Below, piece after piece: positions 41,997-50,404 of a stretch of DNA of 64,000 nucleotides (the first letter of the stretch is position 1; every line of letters starts with the position of its first letter). The notes below the pieces were generated by a model. It had not been told where the DNA came from and did not search any database. It saw only the letters and a program-made list of their open reading frames with translations. Source of the stretch: JASHPR01 sp963778075. GTDB taxonomy: Bacteria; Actinomycetota; Actinomycetes; Streptosporangiales; Streptosporangiaceae. Where the stretch lies: NCBI GenBank assembly GCA_963778075.1, contig CAVZTJ010000003.1, positions 434,001 to 498,000 on the forward strand, given 5' to 3'. The translations under genes were made by a program, and so were the position numbers.

Positions 41997-43295
41997 TCAG
42001 GGCACGCTCTTGATCTTCCAGACGAATACCGAGCCGATGACCGCGACGACCGCGGTGCCGGCGAACAGCGTCGGGTAACCACCCAGCGACACCAGCGGCG
42101 CGGCGATCAGCGCCCCGATGGCCGCCGGGCAGACCAGCGCGATGTTGATGATCCCGAGGTCCTTGGCCCGGTCGCTGGCCGCCGGCAGCACCTGGGTGAT
42201 CAGCGCCTGGTCCACAGCCAGGTAGCAGCCGAAGCCGATGCCAAACGCCGCCGCGGCGGCGATCGACGCGGTCCAGGTCTCCACGAACGTGAGCAGCAGC
42301 GCGGCAGCGGCGATCACGATCCCGGAGATCAGCACCATCGTCTTCCTGCGGCCGAGCCGGTCGGAGATCATCCCGCCGACGATGGCGGTGAGCACCACGC
42401 CGGCCGTGTAGATCACGATCAGAATCAGCAGCCCGTCGGCGGCGTCCTGGCCGGGGAAGAGCTTGGCGTAGTGGATCTTGTCCCGGAGAAAGTACAGGAG
42501 ATACAGGGTTCCCATCGCGATCGCGAGCGACATCAGGAACCTGGTGAACCAGGCCCAGGCGAAGTCCGGGTACTCCCGGGGGCTGATCCAGTACGACCGC
42601 CCCAGCTGCCGCCAGGAGAACGGCCTGCTGTGCGCCGTCGCCAGCGGGTAGTCGGGCGTGAGCAGCACGAACGGAAGCACCAGTACGGCCATCGCCACCG
42701 CGAGCACCACGTAGCCGCTGGTCAGCCCCGTGAACACGGCCACCACGAGGATCGTGCCGACCACCAGGCCCAGTGCCTGCGGCATCCCGACCCAGCCGGC
42801 CACGGTGGCCCGCTGCCGCACCGGGACGTGATCGGGGATCGCGGCGCTCAGGCTCGCGTACTCGCCGTTCTGGAACGCGCTGAACAGCACCCACAGCAGC
42901 GTCACTCCGAGAACCGTCCGCATCTGCGACAGCGCGACCAGGCACACGGCGGACAGCACCGCCATGCCCAGCGTCCAGCGATGCCGTCGGCCGGTCATCC
43001 GGCCGAACGCCAACCGGCTGGTCGTGTTGTCGGACAGGGCCCCGGCGATCGGCGTGGCGATGCCAGACGCGATCGCACCGAAGCCGGACACTACGGCCAG
43101 GGCAACGATCTTGCCGTGCGGATCGATGTCCTGAAGCTGGGTGGGCAGCAGGACCTGCAGCGGGGTGTAGGACGCCATCCACATGCCGAGGCTGGCCAGG
43201 CCGAGACCGGCGACCCAGCCGTTGCGCACGTGTATGGTCGGCTCGGCCAGGGCCGGGGAAGTCCCCTGAGCCTGATCGGTCGTCTGGTCGGCCAT
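41997..43295 (-). CDS. MFS transporter (sugar/GPH-like)
   Basis: 432 residues with 12 predicted membrane segments. Motif-A-like loops (ALSDNTTSRLAFGRMTGRRHRW and GGMISDRLGRRKTMVL) and the central loop suit the major facilitator superfamily, nearest in style to glycoside/sucrose-type carriers. GGGAGGGTGTG precedes the ATG at 43295; the frame extends seven codons further upstream. Divergent from the metallo-beta-lactamase gene, convergent with the thioesterase. Confidence 0.88.
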   Translation of the reverse strand: MADQTTDQAQGTSPALAEPTIHVRNGWVAGLGLASLGMWMASYTPLQVLLPTQLQDIDPHGKIVALAVVSGFGAIASGIATPIAGALSDNTTSRLAFGRMTGRRHRWTLGMAVLSAVCLVALSQMRTVLGVTLLWVLFSAFQNGEYASLSAAIPDHVPVRQRATVAGWVGMPQALGLVVGTILVVAVFTGLTSGYVVLAVAMAVLVLPFVLLTPDYPLATAHSRPFSWRQLGRSYWISPREYPDFAWAWFTRFLMSLAIAMGTLYLLYFLRDKIHYAKLFPGQDAADGLLILIVIYTAGVVLTAIVGGMISDRLGRRKTMVLISGIVIAAAALLLTFVETWTASIAAAAAFGIGFGCYLAVDQALITQVLPAASDRAKDLGIINIALVCPAAIGALIAAPLVSLGGYPTLFAGTAVVAVIGSVFVWKIKSVP

Positions 43296-43366
43296 CACAC
43301 CCTCCCGGTGGCGCACCCTGCAGGGATCATGCCGCGTTCACCGCCATATTGGTAGATGCTCAAGCT

Positions 43367-44161
43367 GTGCGATTGACGATAGTCGGCTGCTCAGGCAGCT
43401 TCCCCGGGCCGGACAGCCCCGCTTCCTGCTACCTGGTTGAGGCCGACGGCTTCCGGCTGCTGGTTGATCTTGGCAGCGGCGCCCTCGGCGCGCTGCAGCG
43501 TTATGCCAGCCTTTACGAGATTGATGCGGTATGCGTCAGCCACCTGCACGCTGACCACTGCCTGGATCTGTGCGACTACTCGGTCGCGCGCCGGTTCCAT
43601 CCGGGCGGCCAGAAGCCGAGGCTGCCGGTCTACGCGCCGCCGGAGGCCGCGCTGCGGCTCGGCCTGGCGCTCGGGTCCGACCCGGTGGCCGATGCCCAGC
43701 CGGACGCCGATCCCTACCACGGGATCACCGAGCTGTTCAGCTTTACGACGATCGCCCCGGGGATCATGGAGATCGGCCCGCTGCGGGTGACGGCCGCGCA
43801 CATGAACCACCCGGTGGAGACGTTCGGCTTCAGGTTCGAGCACCGCGGCAGGTCCCTGGCCTACTCGGCCGACACCGGCCCGTCCGACGCGCTCGTCGAG
43901 CTGGCCGCCGACGCGGACGTGCTGCTCTGCGAGGCGTCGTTCGTCGAGCCCGCCGACGGCGACGCCGCGCCGTTGCCCGAGAACCTGCACCTCACCGGGC
44001 GGCAGGCGGGCCAGCACGCGGCGCGGGCCGGGGTGGGTCAGCTCGTGCTCACCCACCTGGTCCCGTGGAACGACGAGGACAGGACGCTGGACGAGGCCGG
44101 GCAGGCCTTTACCGGCGCGCTCTCCCTCGCCGCACCAGGAATCGGCTTCGTGCTCGACTGA
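43367..44161 (+). CDS. Metallo-beta-lactamase-fold phosphodiesterase (Rv1339-like)
   Basis: 264 residues. Metal motif HLHADHCLDL, later ligands in AAHMNHPVETFGFRF, YSADTGPSD and LTHLVPW. In Mycobacterium the gene at this place before rph-rdgB (Rv1339) is, as I recall, an atypical cyclic-nucleotide phosphodiesterase; the same role is inferred from neighbourhood and the LTIVGCSGSFPGP start. GTG start at 43367; the frame opens six codons earlier. Confidence 0.88.
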   Translation: MRLTIVGCSGSFPGPDSPASCYLVEADGFRLLVDLGSGALGALQRYASLYEIDAVCVSHLHADHCLDLCDYSVARRFHPGGQKPRLPVYAPPEAALRLGLALGSDPVADAQPDADPYHGITELFSFTTIAPGIMEIGPLRVTAAHMNHPVETFGFRFEHRGRSLAYSADTGPSDALVELAADADVLLCEASFVEPADGDAAPLPENLHLTGRQAGQHAARAGVGQLVLTHLVPWNDEDRTLDEAGQAFTGALSLAAPGIGFVLD

Positions 44162-44203
44162 GCACGGGTCGTGACGTTCGGGCCTGTCATACACTCCTCT
44201 CCC

Positions 44204-45142
44204 ATGCGTGTACTCGTCACCGGCGGCGCCGGATTCATCGGCTCACATCTCAGCGACGCGTTTCTGGCCAGGGGTGACGAGGTGACGGTGGTCGACGACC
44301 TGTCCCGGGGCCGGCTCGCCCGCCTCGACGAGCAGGCCACGCTGCACAAGCTGAGCATTACCGACGCCGATGCGCTTGCCGCGCTGGTACGCAGCGTCAG
44401 GCCCGAGCTGATCTGCCACCTCGCCGCGCAGATCGACGTCCGCATCTCGGTGGTGGCCCCGGCGGACGACGCGCAGACCAACGTGGTGGGCACCGTGAAC
44501 GTGCTCGAGGCGGCGCGCGCCGCCGACGCGCGGGTGCTGTTCTGCTCCACCGGTGGCGCCCTCTATGGGCGGGACGCGCCGATCCCTTCGATGGAGGATG
44601 TGCTGCCGCTGCCTGAGTCGCCGTACGGCATCGCCAAGTACTGCGCCGAGCAGTACATCAGCCTGTACAACCGGCTGCACGAGTGCAGGCACACGATCCT
44701 GCGGCTGGCCAACGTGTACGGTCCCCGGCAGGACCCGGCGGGGGAGTCCGGCGTGATCCCGATCTTCTGCGCCCGGGTGCTGGCCGGCGAGCGTCCGGTT
44801 ATCTACGGCGATGGGGCGCAGACCCGCGACTACATCTACATCGGCGACGTGGTCGGGGCGTTCCTGGCCGCCGCAGACCAGGGCCGGCCGGGGATCTGGA
44901 ACTTCGGCACCGGGGTCGAGACCAGCGTCCTGGACCTGGCTCGTCTCATCTCAGATGCCGCCGGCCGCGAGATCGATCCGGAGTTCGCGTCCGCGCGTCC
45001 CGGCGAGCTTCAGCGCAGCGCACTCGCGGCCGAGCGCGCCGAGCGCGACCTGGGCTGGACGCCCGCGGTCCCGCTCGCCGATGGCGTGCGCAGGGTCTAC
45101 GAGTGGATCGAGGCGGGCACGCCCGACCGGGCCACTTACTGA
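44204..45142 (+). CDS. NAD-dependent sugar epimerase/dehydratase (GalE-like)
   Basis: A 312-residue extended SDR. NAD loop VTGGAGFIGSHL at the start, VVDDLSRGR, active-site STGGALYG with YGIAKYCAEQY (Tyr/Lys pair), and the sugar-binding end YIYIGDVVGAF. The substrate is probably a UDP- or dTDP-sugar. ATG at 44204 (MRVLVTGG). It is inserted between the phosphodiesterase and rph genes, where other actinobacteria have none. Confidence 0.9.
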   Translation: MRVLVTGGAGFIGSHLSDAFLARGDEVTVVDDLSRGRLARLDEQATLHKLSITDADALAALVRSVRPELICHLAAQIDVRISVVAPADDAQTNVVGTVNVLEAARAADARVLFCSTGGALYGRDAPIPSMEDVLPLPESPYGIAKYCAEQYISLYNRLHECRHTILRLANVYGPRQDPAGESGVIPIFCARVLAGERPVIYGDGAQTRDYIYIGDVVGAFLAAADQGRPGIWNFGTGVETSVLDLARLISDAAGREIDPEFASARPGELQRSALAAERAERDLGWTPAVPLADGVRRVYEWIEAGTPDRATY

Positions 45143-45219
45143 GCCGCCTCGAGGACCGGGCCCAGCAGGCACCGGTCCCGTCCGGGGTGCCGAGCACGGC
45201 AGGCGCGGGGCGGGGATGG

Positions 45220-46116
45220 TTACCCGCGCAGGGGCAGGTTAGCCGGGTCGAGGAGGCCGCGCTCGGCCAGGAAGGAATACAGCGGGGTGCTCTTGGGGTC
45301 GTGACCCCAAAGGTGGTCACCCCCGGCCTGGCCGTCGATGCCGGCGCCGACCCCGCCCAGGAGCTGTCGGCGCACTGGGCTGAGCTGCTCGAACTGCGGG
45401 CTGGCGTGCAGCGCCTCCAGCTCGTCGCGGATCGCGATCCAGCGCAGCGTATAGCCGAAGGACACCACCTTGCGGGTGACCTGCGAGTAATTGTCCGAAC
45501 GGGCGTGCCACAGGCGCCGGTCAAAGAACACCGAGTCTCCCGGGTTCACGCAGACCTCGATCGCGCCCTGCGGGTCGGGCCAGGCGATGTCACGCCGGGG
45601 CGGCCCGTCGATCCGGTTACGGGTGTGGCTGCCGGGCCAGACCTTGAAGTTGCCGCGGCCGGGCTGGGAGACATCCGAGAGCCAGAATGCCAGCTTCACC
45701 GACAACCGCGGCCGCGGATCGGTCTCGGTCTCGCGGTTCTGCCGTCCGCCATCTTGATGCCACTCATACCGGAACGGCTGCCGCTGCATGATCGGCGGAT
45801 GCACGTCAAGGTGGGAGTGGTAGACATGAACGTTCCAGCCCAGCACCGACCACACCAGGCTGAATGCCCGCGGATGGTCGATCAGCCCGATCACCTCGGG
45901 ACAGTTCGCGACGGCGCTGAGCAGGTGCATCGCCCCGCCAGGCGCGACGCCGCCCGCCGCGCGCCGGGCCCGGTAAACCCGGTCGAGCGCGCCGGCGTAG
46001 AACTCAACCCTCCGACTCGCTCAGCACTCCCGGAACAACCGGAAGCCCTCGCGTTCAAACTCGGCGCGCTGCTCTGCCGTCATCGGCGTCGCTACGTCGC
46101 CAGCCAGGCTGGTCAT
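45220..46116 (-). pseudogene. Phytanoyl-CoA dioxygenase (PhyH)-like gene with two compensating frameshifts
   Basis: The intact C-terminal 236 residues (from an internal Met at 45930) carry the Fe/2-oxoglutarate enzyme pattern: the metal HxD in YEWHQDGGRQN, then the distal His in RRLWHARSDNYSQVTRKVVSFGYTLRW. Upstream, GAGGAG and ATG at 46116 begin MTSLAGDVATPMTAEQRAEF and reach a TGA at 46021-46023. Restoring one G near 46027 and removing one G near 46010 rebuilds a continuous frame (FREVLSESEVEFYAGAL). Total length stays a multiple of three. Either two real indels inactivated the gene or the assembly carries a pair of errors. Confidence 0.75.
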
Positions 46117-46243
46117 CAGATGCTCCTCGCGGGGATCGGGCTGGCCTGGCCTGCGCGCCGGGCCTGCTTTGTAGATATAAGACGTGTTATGGCGCTAATT
46201 CCTGAGTCTCGGTTCGGGGCAATCCCCGGGTACGCTGGCCCGC

Positions 46244-46966
46244 ATGTCGCGACCAGACGGGCGCAGCCCCGATCAGCTGCGTGAGGTAAAGATCACCAGG
46301 GGCTGGCTCGATCATGCCGAGGGGTCCGTGCTCGTGGAGTTCGGCGCCACCCGCGTGCTCTGCGCGGCCAGCGTCGCCGAGGAACTGCCGCGATGGCGCC
46401 GGGGCAGCGGGCTCGGCTGGGTCACCGCCGAGTACGCGATGCTGCCGCGGGCCACGAACACGCGCGGCGAGCGCGAGTCGGTCAAGGGCCGGCTCGGCGG
46501 CCGCACAATGGAGATCTCCCGCCTGGTGGGCAGGTCGCTGCGGGCCTGCGTGGACGCCAAGGCGCTGGGCGACAACACGATCACCATCGACTGCGACGTG
46601 CTGCAGGCCGACGGCGGCACCCGCACCGCAGCGATCACCGGCGGCTACGTGGCGCTGGCGGACGCGATCTCCTGGCTCCGCGGCCGCAAGCGGACGAAGG
46701 GTGACCCGCTCGTCGCGTCGGTCGCCGCGGTCAGCGTGGGGATCGTGGCCGGGCAGCCCAGGCTGGACCTGTGCTACGAGGAGGACGTCGCCGCGGACAC
46801 CGACATGAACGTGGTCTGCACCGGCGACGGCCGCTTCGTGGAGGTCCAGGGCACCGCGGAACGCGAGCCGTTCGGCCGCGAGCTGCTCGACGAGCTGCTT
46901 GAACTGGCAGTCACCGGTTGCGCGGATCTGACCAGACTGCAGCGCGAGGAGCTGTCTAAGACATGA
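46244..46966 (+). CDS. rph: Ribonuclease PH
   Basis: A 240-residue phosphorolytic 3'-5' exoribonuclease that trims tRNA 3' ends. Family motifs: GSVLVEFGATRVLCAASV, YAMLPRATNTRGERESVKGRLGGRTMEISRLVGRSLRACVD, TITIDCDVLQADGGTRTAAITGGYVAL and the late EVQGTAEREPF. ATG start. The stop overlaps rdgB by 4 bp. Confidence 0.96.
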   Translation: MSRPDGRSPDQLREVKITRGWLDHAEGSVLVEFGATRVLCAASVAEELPRWRRGSGLGWVTAEYAMLPRATNTRGERESVKGRLGGRTMEISRLVGRSLRACVDAKALGDNTITIDCDVLQADGGTRTAAITGGYVALADAISWLRGRKRTKGDPLVASVAAVSVGIVAGQPRLDLCYEEDVAADTDMNVVCTGDGRFVEVQGTAEREPFGRELLDELLELAVTGCADLTRLQREELSKT

Positions 46967-47601
46967 GCCTGGAACGTGACGCCGACCGCGACCCCGGGCG
47001 CCCCCGGCTGGTCTTGGCCACCGCCAATAAGCACAAGCTGGTCGAGCTGGCCAGGATCCTCGAGGCTGGCCGGGTCGAGGTGGAGCTCGCCGGGCTCAGC
47101 GAGTTCCCCGGGGCACCCGACGTGGCCGAGACCGGGGCGACCTTCGACGAGAACGCGCTCCTCAAGGCAAGGGCGATAGCGGAGTTCACCGGCCTGCCCG
47201 CGGTCGCCGACGATTCGGGCCTCTGCGTCGACGCCTTGAACGGGATGCCGGGCGTGCTGTCGGCGCGCTGGTCCGGCCGGCACGGTGACGACGAGGCCAA
47301 CCTGCGGCTGGTCCTTGGCCAGCTCTCGGACGTGCCCGACGAGCGGCGCGGCGCGCAGTTCGTCTGCTCCGCCGCCCTGGTCCTGCCGTCGGGCAAGGAA
47401 CACGTCAGCGAAGGCACGGTGTACGGGCGGCTGATCCGCGAGCCGCGGGGGACCAACGGGTTCGGCTACGACCCGATCTTCGTCCCCGACCGCTCGGAAA
47501 TGACCACGGCCGAGATGGACCCGGCTGCCAAGGACGCGATCAGCCACCGAGGCAGGGCGCTGCGCGCGCTCGCCCCGATCATCGCCGCGATGCTGGGCTA
47601 G
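46963..47601 (+). CDS. rdgB: Non-canonical purine NTP pyrophosphatase (RdgB/HAM1)
   Basis: 212 residues; hydrolyses ITP, dITP and XTP to clean the nucleotide pool. Motifs: LATANKHKLVELARIL, ETGATFDENALLKARAIAEFTGLPAVADDSGLCVDALNGMPGVLSARWSG, GTNGFGYDPIFVPD and KDAISHRGRALRAL. Coupled to rph by an ATGA overlap, the usual actinobacterial arrangement. Confidence 0.96.
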   Translation: MSLERDADRDPGRPRLVLATANKHKLVELARILEAGRVEVELAGLSEFPGAPDVAETGATFDENALLKARAIAEFTGLPAVADDSGLCVDALNGMPGVLSARWSGRHGDDEANLRLVLGQLSDVPDERRGAQFVCSAALVLPSGKEHVSEGTVYGRLIREPRGTNGFGYDPIFVPDRSEMTTAEMDPAAKDAISHRGRALRALAPIIAAMLG

Positions 47602-47681
47602 CGCCCCGGCGGCCTAGCGGCCCAGTGGTCCGCGGCCCTGGTGGTCTAGCGCGTCCCGGTGGCCAGAGCCGCCCCCGTGAT

Positions 47682-48518
47682 CTAGAGCGACGCGGCGGGG
47701 ATCAGCGCCACCCGCCGCCGCGGCGGCAGCTTGATGTTGACCGGCTGGTTGATGGCGGTGGTGTTCGTGCTCAGCGTGATCTGCTGCCCGCTGACCGTCT
47801 CGGTGATGACGGTCTTGCGCATGTGGTGCTGGGCGTCGATCCAGTCGGAGAAGCGGATCGCGCCGGTGAGCTGCTTCAGCTCGGGACCGAGCACCTTGCG
47901 CTGACTGGGGGAGAGCGCGGCCAGGGCGGAGGCGGTCGTGTAGCTGCCCGTGTACTCGGTGGTGCGGACCCCGTCGATGGTGTGCGTACCGAGCGAGCGC
48001 ACGTTCTTCGACGCGGTCAGCATCTTTGCCAGCTGCTGGGGATTGTTGTTCTGCACGTCCTGCAGCAGCTGCGAGAAGATCGCGCCGTCGCTGCCCTTCA
48101 GGTCGGAGAACGGGATCTCGACCCAGGGCTTGCCGGCCTCCTTGGACAGCTCGGACGTCTTGAGGTACATGGCCTTGCTGGACACGATCTCGGTCAGGTG
48201 CATCGACTGACCGCTGGCTTCGACGTTCGCCACGGCCTCCATCAGCAAGGCCGGCTTGTACTGAATGAGGATCGTGCTCGCGAGGGTCTGGCTGCCGTTG
48301 GTCTGCGCAGAGTACGACGCGGCCATCGTGTCGAGCTGCCGGGTCTGCTCGGCGGCCAGGAGGAGGGCGGTCCGCGGGCTGGCCGTCTTGGCCGACGCGC
48401 CGGTCGAGGACGTGGCGCCGGCGGAGCATCCGGCGACGAGCGCCAGGATCCCGGCGCAGGAAGCAACGGCGGCGGCGCGCACACGGCGGCCAGCCAAAGT
48501 AAAGGAGAGCCCGCTCAT
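47682..48518 (-). CDS. Secreted lipoprotein (LppX/LprG-like)
   Basis: 278 residues. A signal peptide ends in the lipobox LVAGC (Cys near residue 31). The mature part resembles mycobacterial LppX/LprG-type lipid-binding lipoproteins (YSAQTNGSQTLASTILIQYKPALLMEAV, IDGVRTTEYTGSY, RFSDWIDAQHHMRKTVITE). Probably anchored outside the membrane; the ligand is unknown. Convergent with rdgB. Confidence 0.82.
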   Translation of the reverse strand: MSGLSFTLAGRRVRAAAVASCAGILALVAGCSAGATSSTGASAKTASPRTALLLAAEQTRQLDTMAASYSAQTNGSQTLASTILIQYKPALLMEAVANVEASGQSMHLTEIVSSKAMYLKTSELSKEAGKPWVEIPFSDLKGSDGAIFSQLLQDVQNNNPQQLAKMLTASKNVRSLGTHTIDGVRTTEYTGSYTTASALAALSPSQRKVLGPELKQLTGAIRFSDWIDAQHHMRKTVITETVSGQQITLSTNTTAINQPVNIKLPPRRRVALIPAASL

Positions 48519-48753
48519 GGCGGGAGGTTAGCTGACATCCAGCCCGCGCTCGGTTTATACAGGGCAAATCGTTACATGCCGCCGAGATCGCCCTTGATCA
48601 GCACGACCGCCTCGCTCGCCGTACGCGTCGCGATTGGGCCGAAACCAGCGTCATGGCGACAGGCTGGAGGGTACGGGCCCCGCGCCCGGTAACGTTGGTG
48701 CGACCGGTACCGCCGGTACGGCCAGGCCGCCGTCAGCGAAGGAGCAGGAGCCA

Positions 48754-49224
48754 ATGACCGACGAACGGCTGGCGCCCGGTGACCCGGCGCCCGACTTCAC
48801 CCTGCCGGACGCCGAAGGCAACGAGGTCAGCCTCTCCAAGCTGCGTGGGCAGCACGTGATCATCTACTTCTATCCGGCCGCGATGACGCCCGGCTGCACG
48901 AAGCAGGCCTGCGACTTCCGCGACAGCAGGGGCGATCTGTCCGGCGCCGGATTCACGGTGCTCGGGATTTCGCCCGACTCGCCCGCGAAGCTGGCCAGGT
49001 TCCGGGATAAGGAGGGCCTGACGTTCCCGTTGCTCTCGGATCCGGGCCGTGACGTGCTCAAAGCCTACGGTGCGTTCGGCGAGAAGATGATGTACGGGAA
49101 GACGACGGTCGGCGTGATCAGATCCACGTTCGTGATCGGCGAGGACGGCAAGGTCGAGAAGGCGTACTACGGTGTCAAGGCCACCGGCCACGTCGCCCGC
49201 CTGCGCAAGGACCTAGGAATCTGA
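48754..49224 (+). CDS. bcp: Peroxiredoxin of the Bcp/PrxQ type
   Basis: 156 residues. Peroxidatic Cys in YPAAMTPGCTKQACDFRD, with a second Cys five residues on, as in PrxQ enzymes that use an intramolecular disulfide. APGDPAPDFTLPDAEG start and VIRSTFVIGEDGKVEKAY end are typical. AGGAGCAGGAG precedes the ATG at 48754. It lies just upstream of tRNA-Leu. Confidence 0.92.
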   Translation: MTDERLAPGDPAPDFTLPDAEGNEVSLSKLRGQHVIIYFYPAAMTPGCTKQACDFRDSRGDLSGAGFTVLGISPDSPAKLARFRDKEGLTFPLLSDPGRDVLKAYGAFGEKMMYGKTTVGVIRSTFVIGEDGKVEKAYYGVKATGHVARLRKDLGI

Positions 49225-49292
49225 GAAAGGCGCACCTGGCGACCCAGCAGTTTCCACGTAACAGCCAGGAGCTATGAGGCGTATACACCGTA

Positions 49293-49376
49293 GCGGGTGT
49301 GGCGAAATAGGAATACGCGGCAGGTTTAGGTCCTGTTGGTGGCAACACCGTGGGGGTTCGAGTCCCCCCGCCCGCA
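49293..49376 (+). tRNA. tRNA-Leu (anticodon UAG)
   Basis: An 84-nt cloverleaf. Acceptor GCGGGTG pairs with CGCCCGC (one G-T), discriminator A. Anticodon arm GCAGG-TTTAGGT-CCTGT gives anticodon TAG. The long variable arm TGGTGGCAACACC marks a class II tRNA, and the T-arm GGGGGTTCGAGTCCCCC is perfect. The 3' CCA is not encoded. Confidence 0.96.
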
Positions 49377-49399
49377 CTATCGGACGACAGCTGACTGAT

Positions 49400-50230
49400 T
49401 CACTCCTTGATCGGGGAGCCGAAACGGATCAGGTTGCCGTCCGGGTCGGCGTGTGAGCCCTCGCGCATCCCGTACGGGGTCGGCTCGGCGGGATGAGTGT
49501 GGCCGGCGACGCCGGGCCTGCTCCACTCCTCGTACAGGGCGGCGGCGTCGCGCACGTAGAGATAGGCCGAGCCCGGCCGCTGCCGGTCGTGGCCGGGGTG
49601 AGCGGCCAGGTGCACGCCGGCGCCGTCCCGGTTCGCGAAGCCGTAGTCGTCGCCGTCTTCGTAGGGGAACGTCTTGAAACCGAGCGTGGCGTAGTGAGCT
49701 AGCGCCGCTTTCAGGTCACGCACCGCGAAGATGGGGCTGAACCGGCGCAGCTGCCGTGCTGGCCGGGCCCGGCCAGCCCCGGTGGCGATGTCGGTGTGCT
49801 TGATCTCGGTCAGCGCGCCGAGCACCGATCTCAAGGCGCTGACCTGTTCCGGCGACACGACCTCTTCGAGCTGGCGGTCGACCGCCTCGACCCCGCGCAG
49901 CACCGCGGCCACCGCGTCTTCGCCGCGGTCGGTCAGCTCGAGGCGGAGCCGGCGGCGATCGTCGGGGTCAGGCTCGCGTTCCAGATAGCCCCTGCTGACC
50001 AGAAGGTCGATTACCTGGCTCACGGCCTGCTTGGTCACGCCCAGCTCGGACGGCAGATCGTGCCTCGGCCCGCCCGCGGCGTCGATCCCGGCCAGGATGA
50101 ACGAGCCGTTCCTCGGCAGGTCGTCAATCCCGATCGCGTGCAGCTGCGCCCGGATGGATTGCGCGTACGCCCCGCGGGCAGATCGCATCAGGGCGGGGGT
50201 GGCAAGCTCGCCCCAGTCGCTCTCGGTCAT
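49400..50230 (-). CDS. MarR-family regulator fused to a VOC (glyoxalase/bleomycin-resistance) domain
   Basis: 276 residues. Residues 1-150 form a MarR winged helix (HDLPSELGVTKQAVSQVIDLLVSRGYLEREPDPDDRRRLRLELTDRGEDAVAAV). Residues 165-276 form a VOC domain (FSPIFAVRDLKAALAHYATLGFKTFPYEDGDDYGFANRDGAGVHLAAHP, SAYLYVRDAAALYEEWSRPGV, DPDGNLIRFGSPI). A regulator carrying its own drug- or metabolite-binding module would sense ligand directly. GTG or ATG start ambiguity is minor. Divergent from the chemosensory operon. Confidence 0.88.
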   Translation of the reverse strand: MTESDWGELATPALMRSARGAYAQSIRAQLHAIGIDDLPRNGSFILAGIDAAGGPRHDLPSELGVTKQAVSQVIDLLVSRGYLEREPDPDDRRRLRLELTDRGEDAVAAVLRGVEAVDRQLEEVVSPEQVSALRSVLGALTEIKHTDIATGAGRARPARQLRRFSPIFAVRDLKAALAHYATLGFKTFPYEDGDDYGFANRDGAGVHLAAHPGHDRQRPGSAYLYVRDAAALYEEWSRPGVAGHTHPAEPTPYGMREGSHADPDGNLIRFGSPIKE

Positions 50231-50404
50231 GCCGAGACGGTATAGGCAACTTTCTTGTTAGTCAATTAACTTGTCGAACTCTGCCTAGGCTCAATGGCTA
50301 CTAGGTGTGTCCGCCTGATACGCATCTGTTATTGCCGGGTATGTCGTCCGCGAGGGCCCAGACGCGGGATCACAAACGCAAACCGGAAGAAAGCCCACAA
50401 GTAG

